The position numbers and the translations under genes are program-made. 64,000 nt of DNA, from the NCBI GenBank assembly GCA_037127255.1, contig JBANSL010000008.1, positions 38,763,373 through 38,827,372 of the forward strand, read 5' to 3'. The stretch is from Persicaria tinctoria. Taxonomy: Eukaryota > Streptophyta > Magnoliopsida > Caryophyllales > Polygonaceae. Under the pieces are notes generated by a model. That model did not search any database, was not told where the DNA came from, and worked only from the letters and a program-made list of their open reading frames with translations. Below are positions 31,297-42,046 of this stretch, piece after piece; within the stretch, counting starts at the first letter, position 1; every line of letters starts with the position of its first letter.

Positions 31297-33343
31297 TGTT
31301 GTGAGCTGAATCTGCCATGTTTTACAGTAACGTTTATATCGATTTCTGCATACATTTCATTCATTTGGGCTAAGATAGTACATAATCTATGTAGTTTATG
31401 TTCATTTGCCAAATTATGGAATCTACACCAGTTTCTGTTTAAATTCGCAGAATTCGAGACATTTTACAGCAATTCTAAGGAAGGTCAGAAAAGCTCGGAA
31501 ATCCACTACAAAAGTCCAAGGTCAAAAAAGCAGCGGAACCAGTCGAATCAAGCTGAGAGCCCAGGTTACTCGATCTCGAGTGAACCTTACTCGATCTCGA
31601 CGAACATGTCCGAGCACAGGCCTTGTCGACTAAGAGCAGTGTCGAGAGCCAGACCAACCCAACTCCGGAAGCCAACTCGATCTCGAGTACAACTTGTCGA
31701 GATCGACAAAGCCTAGACGCCACACCCGGAGTCGATGAAGTTGTGCCATGCCGACAAGCCGAGGACGAAGACGCCGAGCAGAACCCTACTCGATCTCGAG
31801 GAGATCTAGTCGAGATCGAGGACAACCCAACACCAGTCCGAGTCCATGCCGAGGAGGAGCCCTCGACATCACCAGCGAGCCATCCTCGACCACACCTCTA
31901 CTCGATCTCGAGTTGTCCTAGTCGAGGTCGAGGAGCCAAGGAGCCCAGATCCGAGCCTTGTCGAGCACCAGTCATCCGAGGAGCCAAACCACACCAGTCG
32001 ACGACAATCCTACTCGATGTCGAGTAGCTTTGGTCGAGATCGAGTAGCCCAGTTTCTGGTTACGCGTCAACGTGTGCAGTCAGAGTCAAGTTGGAGTTAC
32101 TTGGGCACGAAGGAAGTCGAGTTGGCTAAGATTCTATCCAATTTGATCAAGTCTATCTATGGAAGAAGAGTTCTACCTACATTGGAAGATATTTTACAAC
32201 TTTAGATATAGTTTCCCTTTAAAGATTTATTTCCTTTAAGCAATTTATTTATCTTTAAGCTTTTAAGTAGATATAGATAGAAGATTCTATCCTTGAATAT
32301 CAAGGAATAGAAGGCTATAAATAATGCCATATTTTTTCATTCATTCAATTTCAGAGAGACAAGTAGTTCCACAGAGAAGTTTTAGGAGTTCAGAGGTTTT
32401 AGGGTTTTGGCATTCTGCGAAAGTTGATTGCCGGGATTGTAAAGGCTTTGAATATAGTTTAATGCAAGTTTCTTTTCATCAATCAATGTCTACGATTTTG
32501 ATGAAGAGCGAGTAGTCCACCCACTTCTAGGGCTGGGGTGAGCCCGACGGTGGCCATGTGAGGTGATGCAGTAAAGGTCAGATCTTTTTATGCGATTCGT
32601 CTTCTATCCCTATGAGCATGATTCTTTTGCGAGAGTTGAAGGTGACCCTTGTTTGTATTATTGAAACGAAAGTGATCTTAATGCAACTTGGGTTAATTAT
32701 GTGAAAAGGGTTAGTAACAATTAGGGTTTATGCGAAAGCCTCTATATGCCTATTTGTTAGTAACGAAAGTTATTTTGATGGAAAGCATGATCTTTTATGC
32801 CTTTATGTGTTACTTTGCATGGTTATCGTTGTGGTGTTGATACCCTGGCTTTGGAAGTCGTTTATTATATTGATTTATATCGTCGGAATTTTGAGTTTTG
32901 GGTTCGAGAAATTGCAATTTACGTTTTCTGCATTTCTAGTCGATACAGAGGAGAGACTTGTCGAGATCGAGTAGGACCTTAGTCGATCTCGAGTAGGGTC
33001 TTGTCTAGGTCGAGTTGAGTTTCTGCTTTCTGTCGTCGATTTTCAGTTTCTATTTTTACTGAGTTTTGTCGATCTCGAGTAGGGTGTTGTCGAGATCGAG
33101 TACGTCTGTCTTTGCTTTTATTTCTTGTCCTTGCTTTCGTTTCTGTCTTTCTTTCTTTGTTTCTGTCTTCTATTTGCCTTTTCTGTGAGATTTACAGCTG
33201 CCTAGAATCCGCTGACACGCTTCCTCGTGGATTCGATCCTGACTTTCTCTTACTGCATTGGATCAGTCTTGTATTTATTTGCGTGGGCCTAAATCTGGTT
33301 TGATTTATTTTTATATTTCATACTCGATTTCCTCCTCACAACA
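31297..33343 (+). mobile_element. 3' LTR of the non-autonomous gypsy element (2047 bp)
   Basis: Starts TGTTGTGAGC, ends CAACA, followed by the duplication GGTGT. It is near-identical to the 5' LTR, with scattered substitutions and a small indel region near 32325. Confidence 0.92.
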
Positions 33344-33348
33344 GGTGT

Positions 33349-34466
33349 CAAAGTACCAAGCTAGGTCATTGAGAGATGATGAGGAGGCGGCATATGCAGA
33401 GGGGTCGGCGGGCTGCTGCTAGGTGAGACGATCAGCGAAGTGGCGAGACGGAATGGCTTGAAGGTTCAACCGGCTGAAGCAATCCTTGGCAAGGTGACCC
33501 ATGGCCATACGGTCACAGAGCTGACACTGCGGACAGTTGCGAGAGCAACCAGCAGGGTCATCGGTGCCGGTCGAGCCTTTACCGACATAGCGAGAGGAGG
33601 AGTGCTTCAGAGGAGGGCCGCGCTATTGAGACGGGGACTGACCAGAGTGGGAGGACGGGCGATCAAGGCGGCGAGTGCGGGACTAACCGTAGTTGGCCGC
33701 CGATTGATGGTTTTTGAGGTAGCAACCAACATCAAGGAGACGTTCTTCTTCCCGGAGTAGAGACCCATGAAGATTGTCGGACGTCAGGTTGTCGATGCGC
33801 ACGTTGATGGCGGCGCAGAAAGGACTGTATGACGGGTCAAGGCCATGGAGAACAGAGGCGATGAAATCATCCTCGGAGATCGGCTGAAGACAATCAGCAA
33901 GGGCGTCAGCGATGTCTCGCTTTTTCTCATAGTACTCAAGAATCGAGAGATTGCCTTTCGGAAGGGAGTGTAATTGGGACTTGAGGTGCATAGATCTAGC
34001 ACGGGATTGGGCTTGGAACATGTATTCGAGGGTGAGCCATGCCTCACGCGTAGTGGTGGCGCGAGTGACATAGCCGAGGAGATTGGAGGAGACGGTGGTT
34101 CGGATCCACACAAGGACAAACTTGTCCCTGCGTTTCCAGGTAAGAAAGTCAGGGTTAGGATTGGTTTGAGAGGAGGATGAGTTTTCGGAAGTGATAGTAA
34201 CGGTTTTGGGTGGTTGGATGCCGATGACGACATGGTCCTAAAAGGGTATCGATAAGATTGGCTCGCCAGATTGTGTAGTTGGAGCGATCTAGCTTGACGG
34301 AAAAGGTAGGCAATTGGAGATTGGAATTGCCAGACGGGTTCAAGGCGGCAGGTAGGAGAGACGCCCCAGAGGAACGGGACGAGGAGCCGTCGTCGGTGGG
34401 AGGGGGTGGATTGGTGGACAGTGTTTGGTTGTCGGTACTGTTGTCGGAGACTCTGTTGCCGGACAT
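33349..34466 (-). pseudogene. Ty1/copia gag and protease start of the split copia element
   Basis: Reading on minus from ATG 34466: a Ser/Pro-rich N-terminus, then LPTFSVKLDRSNYTIWRANLIDTLLG (copia gag N-terminal domain). After a frame change come EAWLTLEYMFQAQSRARSMHLKSQLHSLPKG and SVLHGLDPSYSPF (UBN2-type gag). A zinc-knuckle-like Cys/His cluster lies near 33500-33560 with two extra residues before His compared with the usual spacing. The frame reaches AWYFDT at 33349-33366, the protease catalytic Asp-Thr, where the gypsy element inserted; protease resumes at 18738. Several frameshifts make it non-functional. Confidence 0.8.
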
Positions 34467-34523
34467 GGTGGCGGGGTGAAGGCGGCCGAACGGAGGAGGA
34501 GATTAGGGTTTAGAAAAAACCGG

Positions 34524-34736
34524 CTCTTGATACCATATCAAAGCCTGACTCGGACTGATGACTGGGGTCGTGTGCACATGCGCACATGCGCTAGTAGCCT
34601 AGCACACAAGCCGAGTGAGGTTCCATTCTAAAACCAATTGGCAATAGAAAGAGTAACCCACCGACTCATATACTAGGGTTTGATATGTTCAACTTTTTGA
34701 TGTGGGACACTTTTGGTCTCATTCACATCTCTAACA
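34524..34736 (-). mobile_element. Primer binding site and 5' LTR of the minus-strand copia element
   Basis: LTR 34536-34736 (201 bp) reads TGTTAGAGATGTG...CTTTGATA on minus. The PBS TGGTATCAAGAG (34535-34524) follows directly and resembles the initiator tRNA-Met site with one inserted base. Target duplication AAAAT at 34737-34741. Confidence 0.85.
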
Positions 34737-34741
34737 AAAAT

Positions 34742-34959
34742 AATGGACAATTAATATATAGATTTACATTTGCTTTTATATTTATTAAAACACAGCAAGA
34801 TAATCTTCTGCAAAATTATGCAACAGTTGTCTTGGAATAATTTTTTCTTGATTTTTTTATAAATATAAATGTTTTAATATTATATTTTTCAATTTTATAG
34901 CAATATCCTTTTAAGTTTTAAGAATTGAATGGTAAATACGAGGGAAATAGACAATCTAA
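34742..34959. other. AT-rich intergenic DNA
   Basis: No gene, repeat or motif that I can support. It is unique AT-rich sequence flanking the copia insertion and contiguous, before that insertion, with 14433-14520. Confidence 0.6.
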
Positions 34960-35348
34960 TCCAAATATCCAGATTTATTGCAAGGTTAACTCGATCCGGA
35001 AAAAATTTGCAGATTCGGTAACCTGTGTACCCTGTAGCCCGTTGCAAAGGAGAGAAAGGGAAGAGAGAAGGAAGGGGATCGGAGACGGGGGCAGGTGGAG
35101 GCATCTCCCTTGACAGTGAATTGCTCGAGGCGAGACGCAGACAGAGGCATCTCCCTCGAGGCGAGGCGCAGACGACTAGAAGGGGATCGAAGGCGGGCGA
35201 GAAAGGAGGGAGAAGGACCTCTCGGCCATCAGTGCCAACCCAAATGCCCTTCCTCCCTCACGCAGCTCATTCCTCTCTCTTTCTTCAAGCGATTTCGAGC
35301 CTCAGCGGGGAGAATCTCCATAAATTGGCTTCGATTCCGCGATTCCAG
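34960..35348 (+). other. GA-rich 5' UTR-like segment, inverted copy of 63250-63530
   Basis: A purine-rich stretch (AGGGAAGAGAGAAGGAAGG) is followed by two copies of GAGGCATCTCCCT about 50 bases apart. An exon-like end GATTCCAG/GTAC lies at 35348. The same order of motifs (AAATATCC, GTTACAG/GTAACC-type, GA-rich, duplicated GGCATCTCCCT) occurs on the opposite strand at 63250-63530. It resembles a plant 5' leader exon; no start codon can be assigned with confidence. Confidence 0.4.
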
Positions 35349-35583
35349 GTACAATCATTCACCCTTCTTCTTCTCTGCTCTATCTTCCAAGCATGTATTC
35401 ACTGGATTGGTGTTCAAATGACCGTTAGAGCCAGGATTTGGACTTTTTACGGTTAGGGTTTCAGGTTGGGGCCGAAATTCAGATTGGATTTGCTTGTTAT
35501 GCTTGCAAATTGTTTGAATCCTCAATTTATAGGACAAGATTAGTGATTAGCAGTGTGTTAATGTTGTTTATTTGGTTCTGTAG

Positions 35584-35701
35584 AAGTGGAGTAAGGGAAA
35601 GAAAAAGAAGAGAAGCCTCGATAAAACATGAACTAATTGAATCTTCTCCTGGAGGGTCAATGAGTTCTCATCTGAAATCAATCCCAACTGATGCAAAAGA
35701 G
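35584..35701 (+). other. Putative exon of an unidentified gene
   Basis: Bounded by a good acceptor (TTTGGTTCTGTAG) and donor (GAG/GTATGTTC), the 118-bp interval is open. It encodes a basic then polar stretch (ERKRREASIKHELIESS, SMSSHLKSIPTDAKE). A possible next exon starts at 36144 after TTCAG (IKPNMAESRLG). I do not recognise the family. It lies downstream of the 5' leader-like segment at 34960-35348. Confidence 0.3.
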
Positions 35702-35704
35702 GTA

Positions 35705-36130
35705 TGTTCTAGTAGGATATCACTTGGGTTTCCTCATGTTGTACTCCAAATTGAGCAAGGATTAAGGAAAGTGGTATGTCCTAGTAGGATCAAAGTTGTC
35801 GCATCTGACATTTGTGCTGTCGAATTATCCGAAATTACAATGCGACATTTACCCTTACTAATTGTTCCTACTTCCAACTATTTATATTGTTTGATATTCA
35901 TGATCATTGTTTGTTTATGTCCTAGTAGGATATCACTTGGGTTTCCTCATGTTATACTCCAAATTGAGCAAGGATTAAGGAAAGTGGTATGTCCTAGTAG
36001 GATCAAAGTTGTCGCATCTGACATTTGTGCTGTCAAATTATCCGAAATTACAATGCGACATTTACCCTTACTAATTGTTCCTACTTCCAACTATTTATCT
36101 TGTTTGATATTCATGATCATTGTTTGTTTA
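35705..36130 (+). repeat. Tandem duplication, 2 x 213 bp
   Basis: 35705-35917 and 35918-36130 are nearly identical; each also contains an internal repeat of TCCTAGTAGGAT. They lie within the putative intron after the exon ending at 35701. Confidence 0.92.
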
Positions 36131-36179
36131 TGACATGATTCAGATCAAACCAAACATGGCTGAAAGTCGACTTGGATGG

Positions 36180-37291
36180 TAACTGAGTTGAAAAGCATCA
36201 AGTGGACGGGGCAAGTGTTCAGTGACTGCATTAAGAGAAGCACAAAATTAACACTGGTGATGTCACTGTCATACTTTCATTAGCTCTTTTGTGTCATAAC
36301 TTTATACATTTGTTGGTTACCTAGGTTAACTGGAAATTCTAGTTTAAGACGTATGGTTAACCTTGTTGTTTTAATTTGTATGTGAATATCTGTTATGATT
36401 GCCTTACTCAAGTGAAGTTCTTTGATCTCAGGGACAAACGTGTCCAGTAGACAACCGAATGGTGTCAAGTAGGAAACCATAGGGTGAACAGTTAATATTT
36501 ACTAATGGCATAGGCGTAACAAACAAGGTAAATGTTTCTTTGTGATCTCACTACTGTTAATTTTGAACCTTGATCGTCTAACCGGTGCGGAACTACTAAT
36601 AACTACAGGAACATATAATTTTTATTTTTTCAAATTGAGTGCTATATGCAGCTTTTCTTCCATACTGGACACGCATACCCAAGTATGTGCTCTGTGTTGG
36701 CTTGATTAATTATCAGTTCAATTTATGTTGATGGTTATGAACAACGATGGATGTTAGTAGTTTTGTACTCTTGTCTGAATCAAATATGAGAGGAATACAT
36801 TAGAAGTTTTTTTTTATTTTGGATCTTGATCACCGACTAGGATAGTCTTCCTTCTTTTGCCTACATAGAGGAGTGGAACATATCATCTTCCATTATTGAC
36901 TCTTTAATGTAGAATATTTTAGGTCGGATAAAGCTGGGAAGTTGCTTGCTGAAGTTCTATAGAAGAGGTTGCAAGGGAACAGGTAGATGAGCCATAATGA
37001 CTTGGATATTGAATTTTTCTCTCTTGGCTGAAGTAATTTTGGGAAAGATCACCTTGCATAGATGGACAACAATTGACTTTTTGATGTAGAATATTGCAAG
37101 GGAATAGGTGGACAACAATTGCATTTTTTTTAGAAAGATCACCTTGCACAAGATTTCTTATGGTCATGGCAAAAGGCTCAACTGTACACGGCAAAAGGAA
37201 AATAAAGGGCATTTTTTATTTTTGAGAAAGATCACCTTGCACAAGATTGAATCATTTAGGCATGTTTTGACATAAATATTCTTCACATGTA
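36180..37291. other. Non-coding host DNA with short dispersed repeats
   Basis: No gene supported. Between 36905 and 37260 short blocks recur (GAAAGATCACCTTGCA three times; GTGGACAACAATTG and TAGAATATT twice), indicating local rearrangement. The remainder is unremarkable AT-rich DNA. Confidence 0.5.
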
Positions 37292-37358
37292 GCCTATTAG
37301 CTCAGTGGGAGAGCATTGTGGTCATACACAAAGATGTGGGTTCAATTCCCACATAGAC
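37292..37358 (+). tRNA. tRNA-like sequence (pseudo-tRNA or SINE head)
   Basis: GCCTATTAGCTCAGTGGGAGAGC gives an A box and D stem (GCTC/GAGC); GTGGG-TTCAATT-CCCAC gives a perfect T stem-loop with B box. The acceptor stem pairs with one mismatch. The anticodon stem (TTGTG/CACAA) would enclose only six bases containing CAT, so it is not a normal tRNA. It is probably a tRNA-derived relic. Confidence 0.4.
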
Positions 37359-37497
37359 TTATTATTCATTAATCAACGTCGACTATCAACTTATGTTTAG
37401 AACAAGTCAAGCTTGCTACATCACCAAATTATAGGCAGTTTCATATCAAAATAAATCAAAAGCCAAGACATTTTATCTTCCATGTGTGTTGAATTCA

Positions 37498-37793
37498 TCA
37501 TAAGATGGGTTTTTATCATGACAGGTAATAGGTTTGACAGGTCACCTACGTCAATTCACATGACAGTCACCTGTTATACTTATGTCGATATCATCAGAAA
37601 GAAGTTGAAAGCCTACTTCTTTTGCAAGCAAACTTAATTTGGCTTGCTTCTTTTGTTCAAGCAGTTGTGTCAAAATTTCATGCAAAGAATGGTCTAATAA
37701 TGCTGAAGAGGTTTGACATGTCATAAGATGTGTTTTTAACATGACGGGTAATAGGTTTGACATGTCACCTACGTCACTTCACATGACATTCAG
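37498..37793. repeat. ~70-bp direct repeats flanking an exon-like segment
   Basis: 37498-37567 and 37722-37793 share CATAAGATG(G/T)GTTTTTA, GGTAATAGGTTTGACA and TCACCTACGTCA. They bracket the coding-like segment at 37568-37721. Confidence 0.85.
37551..37763 (-). other. Putative exon, coiled-coil-like, unidentified gene
   Basis: On minus the open frame encodes SSALLDHSLHEILTQLLEQ, then KKQAKLSLLAKEVGFQLLSD. This is an amphipathic, leucine-rich helical sequence unlike random translation, followed by a donor-like CAG/GTGACT near 37568. It lies downstream, on the same strand, of the exon at 62450-62589 once the Sirevirus is removed, so both may belong to one gene. Family not assigned; the ORF ends extend into the flanking direct repeats and are not real boundaries. 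Confidence 0.35.
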
Positions 37794-37862
37794 AGTGAGC
37801 GGGCTTACCCCATAAATCATCCAAGGATGAATTTGAAACCAAGTTAGTCTGGCTTCAGTCTC

Positions 37863-38093
37863 TTAGCACCTAATTTCTATTGAGATCTCTCTTAATGTGC
37901 ATCCTTCAAAGTTAGGTACGAAGTTTAAAGACCAGTCTAATTTGGGCACAACACCATGATCAGGGAGCAAACTAAAAATGGATCCATCCCTCCAACTTGT
38001 AATTACAAAGAGACATTCCTCCATGCATGCTGAAACTAAAAATGGATTATGGGAACTATAGCATTTGAGATTCAGTCTAAGAATCAAAAGCAT
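37863..38093 (-). other. Possible coding fragment, unidentified
   Basis: An open frame of 76 codons on minus containing CLFVITSWRDGSIFSLLPDH and FVPNFEGCTLREISIEI. Composition is protein-like, but no splice sites or homologue can be named. It may be another exon of the minus-strand host gene, or chance. Confidence 0.22.
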
Positions 38094-38099
38094 TCTGAT

Positions 38100-38938
38100 T
38101 TAACCTTTTAAAAGCTAGTACATTCTGCCTTGTTCACTTATTTATATCAACATCCAGATGGCCTATGTGGGAAACTATGAAAACTCCATTTTCTTGATTT
38201 TAACAATGTATGATGATTATTTTTATGTGAGCTTGTACCAAAGCTATGCAGGATTTCCTTTGACAAGTTCATGTCATGTATGCCGAATTTGAATGACATG
38301 TTAATATAAGTTCATGTCATGTATGCATGATTTCCTTTGACATGTTAATAATAGCTCAATAATTCAATATCCAGATGGCCTATGTGGGATTCGAACCCAC
38401 ATCTTTGTACCAAAGCACATTGCTCTACTGATTGAGTTAATAGGCCAAAACACTAAATCTTTGACAATATGCCATGAAAGATATCTTAGCTATGAAGGAA
38501 TTACATTGCCTATATACAGAAGCCAACTGTACACAAGAATTAAAAAAAGGAAACCAACATTGAAAAAACAGGTGAAAGACAATGAATTTTCGATCATTTT
38601 CATGACAACAAGGCTCTCACTATGAATGCTCTAACTAGGTCCTTGAACTAATATGACTACTTAAAATTCTCACAACTCATTATAAACGCTAGCAAAGTTA
38701 GCCTCATCTTGTTTGTTAGATTACAGTATATGATAATCCATGTTTCCTGAACCCATAATTGCTTTCAACTAATCACTTAATCAGGTATGGCAAAATACAA
38801 TATCTGGTTTGAGCACTAGACATTGTTCCAAATAAATCAGCATATCAATCTTATCTTCAAAGAGATTACTCAACATCCACATTGCAACTAGAGGTGGTTG
38901 AGAGAAATCACTTTACTTACTTATCAGCTAGTGTAATC
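38100..38938. other. Non-coding host DNA, probable intron
   Basis: No gene supported apart from the tRNA-like relic. Between 38245 and 38350, blocks TTCATGTCATGTATG and TTTCCTTTGACA(A/T)GTT are each repeated. The Sirevirus target site TAATC ends it at 38938. Confidence 0.5.
38377..38446 (-). tRNA. tRNA-like sequence (pseudo-tRNA or SINE head), inverted relative to 37292
   Basis: On minus, GGCCTAT pairs with ATAGGCC (7 of 7), the D stem is ACTC/GAGC, and GTGGG-TTCGAAT-CCCAC is a perfect T arm. The anticodon region folds as CTTTG-GTA-CAAAG, too short for a functional anticodon loop. It is clearly related to 37292-37358. A further piece of its flank (CCAGATGGCCTATGTGGGA) recurs at 38154. Confidence 0.4.
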
Positions 38939-40018
38939 TGAAGAGTCTATAAGGCGATGAATAATACTCTAGAAGGGGGGGGGGGGGATGAATAGAGTAT
39001 GGACGATTTTCGCAACAATAGAAATTTAGTGCAACTTGTCAAGACCTTGATATAGGCTATCAGGACTTGACAAAGTAAAATCGAATATGATAATGTAAAT
39101 GCGAAATATAAAAGATGAACACACGAATTGTTAACGAGGTTCGGCACCAACTGGCCTACGTCCCCGCCTAGGATTATCCAATCCGTAGGATTCAAACACT
39201 TCTTATTTCACTTCTCTTGAGCCTAGAACTTCCTAGAGAAACTTCCATTTCTCTATACAAAGCCTCACCGCTTCTATTCTAGCTCTCAACCTTTCAAGTG
39301 AAATAAAAGCTCACACCACACACTAAGTGTGCTTTGATCGAGTATGAAAACTCTAAGTGTAAAATGAATGACTTGTACTATAAGTGCTAGTGTTTCTCTC
39401 AACTCTTAAACAATGATCAACAACTAGGCTTTTTGAGAATGTAAGAGAAACTTGACGAATGCTTTAGGATGCTATGATTGCTTGAGTGCTTGCTTGGTTA
39501 GTTCCCATCCTTCTTAGCCTTCGTCTTTTTATAGTCGGAACACTTGTAGAGTTTCTTGGAGGGAGAACCGTTTGAATTTCAAATTCTTTCCAAGACATTT
39601 GAATTCCTTCCAAAAATGATTCTTTGTGTGCCTCCCAAGATGTTCCTTCGACTTTCTTCATGATCAAGTATGATCAAATATAGATCGGTTCTTTCCTTGT
39701 ATGAAAAGTCAAATCATGAAAGAACATGCATAATGTATCTAGTACATAAAATGGGTTAGATGAGAAACTCATGTATAAATCGATAAAGCCCAAATCACAT
39801 CTCATAGCCTAATATAAAGACCATTATAATTTAGGCCCAAAAAGGTTGGCCTCGGAATCTTTTCTACAAGAGAACAAGTCAAAATAGAGAAGTGCATAAG
39901 TGATCAAACATTTTAGTCTGGGTTTCAAGACCTTGAAACCCAGCCTTTTGTCTTTCATCATCCTTTAGATCACCTGCACGTTAGGTCTCAAGATCTTACA
40001 ATCAAGGTGGAGTATTCA
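38939..40018 (-). mobile_element. 3' LTR of the Sirevirus (1080 bp)
   Basis: On minus starts TGAATACTCC and ends ACTCTTCA. It contains a run of about 14 G near 38976, longer than in the sister LTR. The polypurine tract CAAGGGGGAGAT (plus-strand 40019-40034 complement) directly precedes it. Confidence 0.92.
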
Positions 40019-40340
40019 ATCTCCCCCTTGATGGAAGACAAAACCTGTTTCAATATTCATAACATATTTCCAGCAATCATTATAAGGGAATAAGCATATT
40101 ATATATTATGAGCAGAAAATGTTTGGATCATCTAAGTTTAAAAACGATAAGCACTTAACCAACTAGTGCCAAAACGCATGGCAACCAAAACTTTCTCCCC
40201 CTTTTTGTCTTCCAACAAAAGGGCAGAGAGGTGAAAATGTCTGAAACACCAACCAAAAGACACAACCAAAGGACCAGGAATTTTAAAAGACGAGCAGCAA
40301 AAGATGAGTTTTTATAAAGTAGAGAAAAGAGAGTGGGAGA

Positions 40341-40880
40341 TCAAGGCCTTGAGTCAGAATCCCCATCTGCAGCCTTCTTCTTCTTTCTCCTTAGAGCCTT
40401 CTTGCCTTTCTTAGCAGAGGATGGCCCAGCAGCAGAGGATGTACCAGGGGCGCCAGGAGCATTAGGATCTTCAGGAGGGGCAATGCCAGCGCCTTCCTCA
40501 ACCCATTCGCCAAAGGTGGGGTACTGCTTGTTGGGTGGAAGGTATTTCCTTCTGACCTCATCTCTGCACCTCTTCATCCACCTTGCAAGGGCGTCTCTGG
40601 TGACCTTGTCTCGTTCCATCTCTGCAAGCTGTCTCTGACGCTCCACATCCCTGTATTTCTTGACCACACCATATTGCTCGACTGTGAGAATGGTGGGTTC
40701 ATGATGAGTGGGGCGCAGGATAGGACGCTTCTTCACTTGATTTTCACAGTTGAGGATGACATTCCCTGTCTTCTCACGCACATGATCGAAAGTTTCTTGC
40801 TCCATTGGCATGATAGAGCCTGTAGCAGTGTAAGTGAGAGCATTGAGAAGCATCATCTGATCAAGCTTGCAGTTGACCAT
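40341..40880 (-). pseudogene. Sirevirus env-like ORF, C-terminal part
   Basis: 179 codons on minus. Upstream of its ATG the same frame is open back to a TAG near 40907 and beyond that to about 41060, so it is the tail of the ORF at 41081-42046 after one frameshift and one stop. It is rich in charged residues (MERDKVTRDALARWMKRCRDEVRRK). A Pro/Gly/Ala linker and a lysine-rich basic end (KKGKKALRRKKKKAADGDSD) resemble a nuclear targeting tail. No transmembrane segment is evident in this part. Confidence 0.5.
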
Positions 40881-41080
40881 AGAGAGTAGCTCATGAGTCT
40901 GGTCCTAGCGAATCACCACATCCGACCACATCCTGCTCAGATCAAACCTAAGGTCTTGAATCTCAGTCTCCACAGCAGCCAATCTATCCTCATTCATATT
41001 AGGTTCAGCAACCTGTTTTCCCTTCGAATCTTTCCTCAGAAACCATTGCCCCCTCAGGTTTTTGGCAATGCCCAATCTAT

Positions 41081-42046
41081 CTAGACAACCCTATCATCAA
41101 CAATTCCACTGTAGGTTTGCTTTTCTTCTCCTAATGTGTCGATGTCAAAGGCTTCAAAGATTTTGGGCAAGAGGTTTGCATAGGGTAAAGGCATAGGCCG
41201 AGAGGAGGTAGAGACATGGGCCATGTAGTCGAGGATGAGTTTGGGCAAGTCAGGCTCGTATCCGTTCATGATTAGGAAAAGGATCTCGAGAAGATTCTCT
41301 GTCACCAATTCCCTGGAATGGATGCGTGGGAAGATACAGCGAGCCAGAATGGTGAAGATGAGCTTGGCTTGAAGGTTTAGGGCAGTGTGAGTGGGTTTGA
41401 GGGTGGATGAAGATCCAGGGCCTTGAGATTTTAGGAAGAATTCATCTCGTGCTCGTGAGAGACACTCAAATCGGCTTGGGAATTCTTTTGTGGGAATCTC
41501 AGTTGGAAGATCAAGGATGAGGGCAAGGCTTTCAGGAGAGAGGCGGATTCGGGTGTTCTTGACCTTGGATACTAGGGTTAGGGTTCCATTTACCCGATGA
41601 ATAGTAAGGTTGGCATAAAAGAGTCGGGTGAGTTGGGGATAGGCAAAATTGCCAGGGTTGAGCAAGGTCCAGAAGCAGGTAGATTTGAGGAAGAAAATGC
41701 AAGGCAAGGGCATGGATTGGAGGAGGTTGAAATCGACAGCATCACAGAAGCATAAACGACGGTTGCAAAAGTCCTGTTTCCGGGACTCCTCAACCTCTTT
41801 AGAGCAAAACCAATTAGGGGAAATGCCAGAAGATACTTGGGGAGGCCGAGCAGGAGCAGAAGTGGCTGGAGCTTTGCCTTTGGATTTCCTGATCAGAGGT
41901 GGTGGAGATGGTGAGTTCTCGCTGGAATCCTCGGAATGTTCTTCAGATTCCTCCATGATTTGCTTCCCCTTGTTGGCCGGCATCTTGTACCTCTTAGCAG
42001 AAGGTGCTGGAGACGGAGATGCTGAAGAGCGCGTCGATCCCACCAT
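41081..42046 (-). CDS. Sirevirus env-like ORF, N-terminal part (putative plant transposon protein)
   Basis: The frame is open from 42103, but the ATG at 42046 (MVGSTRSS) has the better context. It follows a CTCTCTCTC-rich leader resembling a host 5' UTR. The first 90 residues are Ser/Pro/Glu-rich with basic patches; the rest is a folded-looking domain (VNGTLTLVSKVKNTRIRLSP, LILDLPTEIP, ELVTENLLEILFLIMNGYEPDLP). This fits the 'putative plant transposon protein' family found downstream of pol in Sireviruses. Function is unknown; the label env-like is historical and no clear envelope features are visible. It ends at TAG 41081, with a frameshifted continuation below. Confidence 0.6.
   Translation of the reverse strand: MVGSTRSSASPSPAPSAKRYKMPANKGKQIMEESEEHSEDSSENSPSPPPLIRKSKGKAPATSAPARPPQVSSGISPNWFCSKEVEESRKQDFCNRRLCFCDAVDFNLLQSMPLPCIFFLKSTCFWTLLNPGNFAYPQLTRLFYANLTIHRVNGTLTLVSKVKNTRIRLSPESLALILDLPTEIPTKEFPSRFECLSRARDEFFLKSQGPGSSSTLKPTHTALNLQAKLIFTILARCIFPRIHSRELVTENLLEILFLIMNGYEPDLPKLILDYMAHVSTSSRPMPLPYANLLPKIFEAFDIDTLGEEKQTYSGIVDDRVV

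Larger units (their letters stand above)
18739..33343 (+). mobile_element. Non-autonomous Ty3/gypsy element, Athila-lineage-like
   Basis: Two LTRs of about 2.05 kb begin TGTTGTGAGC and end CAACA, flanked by GGTGT (18734-18738 and 33344-33348). The primer binding site is tRNA-Asp type. Internal coding is gag, protease and an integrase-tail-like end, with no reverse transcriptase, RNase H or integrase core. A younger element (22969-28548) interrupts the protease. LTRs differ slightly (of the order of 1-2%). The tRNA-Asp primer and conserved 3' modules shared with the Athila-type element at 45880-60252 suggest mobilisation by such an element. Lineage is inference. Confidence 0.87.
14526..34736 (-). 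mobile_element. Ty1/copia element, full-length footprint with nested insertions
   Basis: On the minus strand both outer repeats begin TGTTAGAGATGTG and end CTTTGATA. They are flanked by the same 5 bp, AAAAT on the plus strand (14521-14525 and 34737-34741). Its 5' LTR is at 34536-34736, its gag at about 33349-34466, its pol at 15612-18738, and its 3' LTR at 14526-15357. A gypsy element occupies 18739-33343 exactly in the protease codons, and a hAT element sits in the 3' LTR. The two LTRs differ by roughly one base in ten and pol is riddled with stops, so it is an old insertion. Confidence 0.85.

Noticed and set aside
38377..38446. Functional tRNA gene
   Set aside because: Acceptor and T arms are good, but the anticodon arm cannot form a 5-bp stem with a 7-base loop; kept only as tRNA-like.
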